Shown here in pieces: positions 37,440 through 40,678 of a stretch of DNA of 40,678 nucleotides (position 1 is the first letter of the stretch; every line of letters begins with the position of its first letter). Both the position numbers and the translations under genes were made by a program. The notes below the pieces were generated by a model, which ran no database searches, was not told where the DNA came from, and worked only from the letters and a program-made list of their open reading frames with translations. Origin of the DNA: JAJYTL01 sp046705265 (GTDB lineage: Bacteria > Pseudomonadota > Alphaproteobacteria > Ferrovibrionales > Ferrovibrionaceae); contig JBJKQL010000139.1 of NCBI GenBank assembly GCA_046705265.1, positions 1 to 40,678 on the forward strand, given 5' to 3'.

Positions 37440-37643
37440 TCAGAGCGGCTTCAAATTGACCGCCGCGCTCTTGCCCCGTTCGGTCGCAATTTCGTAACTG
37501 ATCTTCTGGCCTTCGGTGAGCGACTTAAGGCCAGCCCGTTGCACGGCACTGATATGAACGAAGACGTCCTTGGAGCCATCGCTCGGCACGATGAACCCGA
37601 AACCTTTTGCCGGGTTGAACCACTTCACAGTGCCAGTCGCCAT
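37440..37643 (-). CDS. CspA-type cold-shock protein
   Basis: A 67-residue single-stranded nucleic-acid-binding protein with the cold-shock domain: MATGTVKWFNPAKGFGFI includes the RNP1 motif KGFGFI, and VFVHIS is RNP2. It melts RNA secondary structure. AGGAGG at 37648-37653 is an excellent ribosome site and fixes the start at ATG 37643, ruling out the longer open frame. It is transcribed away from dapB. A leader hairpin lies upstream and a terminator-like hairpin downstream. Confidence 0.95.
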   Translation of the reverse strand: MATGTVKWFNPAKGFGFIVPSDGSKDVFVHISAVQRAGLKSLTEGQKISYEIATERGKSAAVNLKPL

Positions 37644-37966
37644 ACTGGCCTCCTTTGACCATAGCAGAGACGCGCACCGACGCGACACGGACCAATCGAG
37701 GCTTGCGGGGGACATGCTGATTTTCGCCCTCAGGGCGAAGCGGCAAGCATTGCCGCAGCGTGGATTGATGGCCTTTTTGATCTCATGGATGGCGCTGTCG
37801 GTCAAGAATTTTCAAAAACCCTTGACCCTGGGGAGGTCCCGAGCGGAGAGTGCCAAGTCCAAGCCCTGCTCGGCTTTTTTCGAATTGTCGTGGTTGCCTG
37901 GAGGTTGGGCAAAGGGCTGTGAGCGCGGCGGGCGGCGCCGCGACCGACGAGCCGGAGGGCAAGATC
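37644..37966. other. Divergent region between the cold-shock gene and dapB
   Basis: No gene. It holds the cold-shock ribosome site and a perfect inverted repeat at 37723-37739. The part just before dapB is open in the dapB frame back to a GTG at 37850, but the residues are unlike DapB. Confidence 0.5.
37723..37739 (-). promoter_or_regulatory. Hairpin in the cold-shock mRNA leader
   Basis: TTCGCCCTCAGGGCGAA is a perfect inverted repeat (seven base pairs with a TCA loop). It lies about 80-96 bases before the cold-shock start codon on the minus strand, where long structured leaders are common in csp genes. A regulatory role is inference. Confidence 0.4.
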
Positions 37967-38785
37967 GTGGAGGTGAAAATCGGCATTCTTGGTGCGGCTG
38001 GCCGCATGGGGCAGGCGCTGGTTCGCACCATAACCGCGAGCGAAGGGTGCAGTCTGGTCGGCGGCGTCGACCGCAAGGAATCGGAGGCGATCGGCCGCGA
38101 TCTCGGCGAAATCGCCGGCATCGGCCCCGTTGGACTCGCCCTCGGCACCGATCCGCGGGCGCTGATCGCCGCCGCCGATGCGGTTATCGATTTCACAATT
38201 CCATCGGCGTGCATCACTCATGCGGCGCTGGTTGCCGCGGGGGATTGCGCCTACGTCGTCGGCACCACCGGTCTGGTTGCGCCACATATCGCGGCCCTGA
38301 ACGAGGCGGCCAAAAATACCGCCGTGGTTCAGAGCCCGAACATGAGTCTTGGCGTCAATCTTCTTCTCGCGTTGACCGAGCGTACCGCAGCCACGCTCGG
38401 TGATGACTTCGATATCGAGATTCTAGAGATGCACCATCGGCGGAAGGTGGATGCGCCCTCAGGTACGGCGCTTGCTCTTGGCGAAGCGGCGGCGCGCGGG
38501 CGGAAGCGCGAACTCGCGGCGATCAGCCAGCGGGGCCGCGATGGCATGACCGGACCGCGGCGGTCCGGTGACATCGGCTTTGCGGTCTTGCGTGGCGGCA
38601 ACGTGGTTGGCGATCACACGGTGATCTTCGCCGCCGACGACGAACGCATCGAACTTACGCATCGGGCGGCCGACCGTGCCATTTTCGCCCGCGGCGCGGT
38701 CAAGGCCGCGCTCTGGGCGCAAGGGCGCAAACCCGGTCTTTATGCTATGGCGGATGTGCTGGGGTTTGCGCCGCCGGGTTCCTGA
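37967..38785 (+). CDS. dapB: 4-hydroxy-tetrahydrodipicolinate reductase
   Basis: The NAD(P)H-dependent reductase of the diaminopimelate/lysine pathway, 272 residues, like most DapB. The Rossmann motif ILGAAGRMGQAL starts the protein; TTGLVAP and VQSPNMSLGVNLL follow. The catalytic loop EMHHRRKVDAPSGTAL carries His156 and His157 (acid) and Lys160, equivalent to E. coli His159 and Lys163. GTG 37967 with GGAGGG at 37954-37959 is the best start; the open frame extends back to GTG 37850, which would add 39 unrelated residues. Its 3' end overlaps the convergent DUF2244 gene by 46 bases. Confidence 0.95.
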   Translation: MEVKIGILGAAGRMGQALVRTITASEGCSLVGGVDRKESEAIGRDLGEIAGIGPVGLALGTDPRALIAAADAVIDFTIPSACITHAALVAAGDCAYVVGTTGLVAPHIAALNEAAKNTAVVQSPNMSLGVNLLLALTERTAATLGDDFDIEILEMHHRRKVDAPSGTALALGEAAARGRKRELAAISQRGRDGMTGPRRSGDIGFAVLRGGNVVGDHTVIFAADDERIELTHRAADRAIFARGAVKAALWAQGRKPGLYAMADVLGFAPPGS

Positions 38786-39276
38786 GCAGGGATGTCGAAC
38801 ACCGGCTCGCGGCAGCGCCTAAGCTCCGCCTCGAGGGCAGCCGCGAACGCTACCCGCTCTGGCGGGCTCAAGAAGGTGCCGACGGTGATCTGCCGGCCGT
38901 GCGAGGCGAGGGTGATCTGACTCTCAGGCACATCGGGGTCGGGCTTGCCGAGCCGCACCCAGTAGGGTTGGAAGCGCCAGCTTCGCTCGTAACCGCGGGG
39001 ATCGATGCGGCGCACGAGGAGCTCGACCTCGGAAAGCTGTACCATCTCCTTCATCCGGCCGGCTCGGTAGTTGATGCGAAAGGCGATAAAGACCAACACC
39101 ATGTTGAGCGCCAGAAAAGCCGGTATCGGCCACGCGCCGAGCCGCCAGCATGCCAGACTCAAGGCCAGGCTGAGGGCAGCGAGAATGCTCATGAAGAGCG
39201 CAAACCCGTCGCGCCCCAACGAGCGATGTGGCGTGAGGCAGGCGTCGAAGCGAAGGTTCACGGTACCGGCAGCCAT
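38740..39276 (-). CDS. DUF2244 family integral membrane protein
   Basis: A 178-residue protein of the DUF2244 family, common in Alphaproteobacteria. N-terminal MAAGTVNLRFDACLTPHRSL is followed by two membrane helices (about 27-46 and 49-68) and a soluble domain with WRFQPYWVRLGKP, SHGRQITVGTFL and LSPPERVAFAAALEAELRR, which is the typical end. Function unknown. Its tail overlaps dapB on the opposite strand. Its start faces nth across 95 bases. Confidence 0.88.
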   Translation of the reverse strand: MAAGTVNLRFDACLTPHRSLGRDGFALFMSILAALSLALSLACWRLGAWPIPAFLALNMVLVFIAFRINYRAGRMKEMVQLSEVELLVRRIDPRGYERSWRFQPYWVRLGKPDPDVPESQITLASHGRQITVGTFLSPPERVAFAAALEAELRRCREPVFDIPAQEPGGANPSTSAIA

Positions 39277-39371
39277 ACAATTAAGATAGAATTTCGCATC
39301 GGCAAAGACAATCCGCCGGAATCTCGATGAGTCGCCTTTTCTTGTTCATCACCGGCGGCTAAAGTAACAAA

Positions 39372-40229
39372 ATGAAAAAGGCCGACATCGAGGACCTGTT
39401 CGCGCGCTTTGTGGCCAAGAGCCCGAACCCTCGAGGCGAGTTGGAGTATCGTAATCCCTATACCCTTCTGGTCGCCGTCGTGCTCTCGGCGCAGGCGACC
39501 GACAAGAGCGTGAACAAGGCGACGCGCACGCTCTTCTCCAGAGTAGATCGGCCGCAGGCCATGCTGGCTTTAGGCGAGGCCACGCTCCGACGTCATATCC
39601 AGACCATTGGCCTCTATAACAGCAAGGCGAAGAACATCATCCGTCTGAGTGAAATTCTGGTGCGCCAATATGGCGGCAAGGTGCCGCCTGACCGCGCCGC
39701 GCTCGAGGCATTGCCGGGCGTGGGGCGAAAGACCGCGAACGTGGTTCTCAACATAGCCTTCGGCAAGCCTACGATTGCCGTCGATACCCATATTTTCCGC
39801 GTCGCCAATCGGCTCGGTCTTGCTCGTGGTAAGACCCCGCTCGCAGTCGAAAAAGCGCTTGAGAAGGCAGTACCCGAGGCCTATCGCCTGCACGCCCACC
39901 ACTGGCTCATCCTGCACGGGCGCTATGTATGCACGGCGCGGAAGCCTCACTGTCTCGAATGCTTTGCGCGCGACCTCTGTCCTTACGCGGGGAACGTTGC
40001 GACCCCGGCACGTGCAGCTGGCCAGGCGGCACGCCACGGAGGCCGGAGCGCCAAGGCCGAAACCGCTAAAGGCGCAATGGGCCGGGACGGGATGGATGGC
40101 GCGAAGGCCGCCAGACGCGGCAAGAGGAGCAAGAAAACTGGCGTCAGCAAGGGGGGCAAAGAGGCTACCGTTAAAACCGTTCGCGCACGGGCTAAACGCG
40201 CGAAACCGACGCCCCCGCTCGGTTCTTAG
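39372..40229 (+). CDS. nth: Endonuclease III with a long basic C-terminal tail
   Basis: A DNA glycosylase/AP lyase that removes oxidised pyrimidines in base-excision repair. The helix-hairpin-helix region LPGVGRKTANVVLN holds Lys120, and VDTHIFRVANRL holds Asp138, the same numbers as in E. coli. The [4Fe-4S] ligands Cys187, Cys194, Cys197 and Cys203 show the C-x6-C-x2-C-x5-C spacing. The E. coli enzyme ends at about 211 residues; here 285 residues include a 75-residue tail rich in Lys, Arg, Ala and Gly with no other fold. The tail may add non-specific DNA binding. ATG 39372 fits the family start. Confidence 0.95.
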   Translation: MKKADIEDLFARFVAKSPNPRGELEYRNPYTLLVAVVLSAQATDKSVNKATRTLFSRVDRPQAMLALGEATLRRHIQTIGLYNSKAKNIIRLSEILVRQYGGKVPPDRAALEALPGVGRKTANVVLNIAFGKPTIAVDTHIFRVANRLGLARGKTPLAVEKALEKAVPEAYRLHAHHWLILHGRYVCTARKPHCLECFARDLCPYAGNVATPARAAGQAARHGGRSAKAETAKGAMGRDGMDGAKAARRGKRSKKTGVSKGGKEATVKTVRARAKRAKPTPPLGS

Positions 40230-40287
40230 CCTTTTTCCGCCGGGATCGTTTGCGTGCCGGGAGCGGCGCGAGGATGTGGTCTCAGTG

Positions 40288-40678
40288 TCAGCTGACGTTG
40301 CCGGCGGCGTGGCGGCGTAGGAACTGGTTGACGCAAGGCAGTGTCGGTTCGCGTGCCGCGGTGTTCGGATCACGAGATTCGACATAACGAACCCGCGCCG
40401 GGTCGGCAGCTTTCGTGCGGCTGTTATAAAGGAAGACATAAAGTACGCAGTCGTCGGCCGCATATTGCCAGACTTGCCCCGGCGATTCGCGGTGACGGAG
40501 CGTCGGCTTGCCGAGGAGCGATGAGATCTCCTTGGCGGGCATCCCGATCAACTTTGACGTCACGGGCTTGGCCCTTCGTCTCGCCGTCAAGGCATCCCGC
40601 TGCGGCGCTCGGCTCGGCACGGTTTTCGCCGCGCCGGCGTTCGCTCCAGCTTGGCCGGCCCGCGTATGTCCATGCCAC
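40288..40678 (-). CDS. OmlA/BamE-like hypothetical protein, 5' end outside window
   Basis: The minus-strand frame is open from the window edge to a stop at 40288, so the N-terminus, perhaps a signal peptide, lies beyond 40678. The visible part has a basic linker, then LIGMPAKEISSLLGKPTLRH, ESPGQVWQYAADDCVLYVFLY and VRYVESRDP, and ends with a Cys segment CVNQFLRRHA. This SmpA/OmlA-type pattern (a G-M/L-x-x-x-E-I-x-x-L-L-G-x-P turn and WQY-x-x-x-x-C strand) is common in small alphaproteobacterial envelope proteins. An internal GTG at 40620 would give 110 residues, but the frame upstream of it is also open and I expect a longer protein. Confidence 0.6.
   Translation of the reverse strand, partial: WHGHTRAGQAGANAGAAKTVPSRAPQRDALTARRRAKPVTSKLIGMPAKEISSLLGKPTLRHRESPGQVWQYAADDCVLYVFLYNSRTKAADPARVRYVESRDPNTAAREPTLPCVNQFLRRHAAGNVS

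Overview
The window is GC-rich bacterial DNA that reads as an alphaproteobacterium, probably Rhodospirillales or Hyphomicrobiales. This rests on family content: a DUF2794 protein, a DUF2244 protein beside dapB and nth, and a divergent ybbA-ybbP/tesA block. I cannot name a genus. I recognise no rRNA, tRNA or CRISPR array.

Left part (1-10.3 kb). The left edge cuts an IS481-type transposase. A plasma-membrane-type P-type H+-ATPase (946-3411) follows, then a UspA gene that stops being UspA-like after about 60 codons. After about 1 kb of apparently non-coding sequence comes a compact operon (4873-10270): 2-oxoacid dehydrogenase E1 alpha, E1 beta, an AcsA-like acyl-CoA synthetase, a lipoyl E2, and a free-standing acyl carrier protein. 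No E3 gene is present.

Decayed strip (10.3-13.1 kb). It holds three broken genes: a DUF3775-like gene and a Cys-His-Asp protease-like gene, each interrupted by one in-frame TGA, and the C-terminal part of a DUF6745-like protein.

Middle (13.1-21.1 kb). A translationally coupled pqiABC lipid-transport operon lies on the minus strand. A frameshifted copy of the 3' end of the amidase located 9 kb away follows. Then a plus-strand cluster encodes a group III PLP decarboxylase, a cyclic-2,3-diphosphoglycerate-synthetase-like P-loop protein and an RMD1/DUF155 membrane protein.

Right part (22-40.7 kb). It holds a PaoABC-like Tat-targeted molybdenum aldehyde oxidoreductase, an ICMT-like methyltransferase, an amidase and an aldehyde dehydrogenase. 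Next come DUF2794, a small zinc-ribbon ORF, a YccA/Bax-inhibitor-1 protein, ybbP-ybbA facing tesA, thpR, a cold-shock protein, dapB overlapping a DUF2244 gene tail to tail, nth with a long basic tail, and a partial OmlA-like gene at the edge.

The most striking feature is regulatory. Four exact FNR/FixK-type dyads (TTGAY-N4-RTCAA) and one near match lie in the intergenic regions before the 2-oxoacid dehydrogenase operon, the decarboxylase gene, the RMD1 gene, the Pao-like operon and, for the near match, the H+-ATPase. This suggests that much of the accessory content is a low-oxygen response set: proton pumping, carboxylate and acetyl-CoA metabolism, amino-acid decarboxylation and stress proteins. 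The candidate for an undescribed system is the E1-E1-ligase-E2-ACP operon. Its gene order suggests that an acyl group made on a lipoyl E2 or by the ligase is handed to a dedicated ACP.
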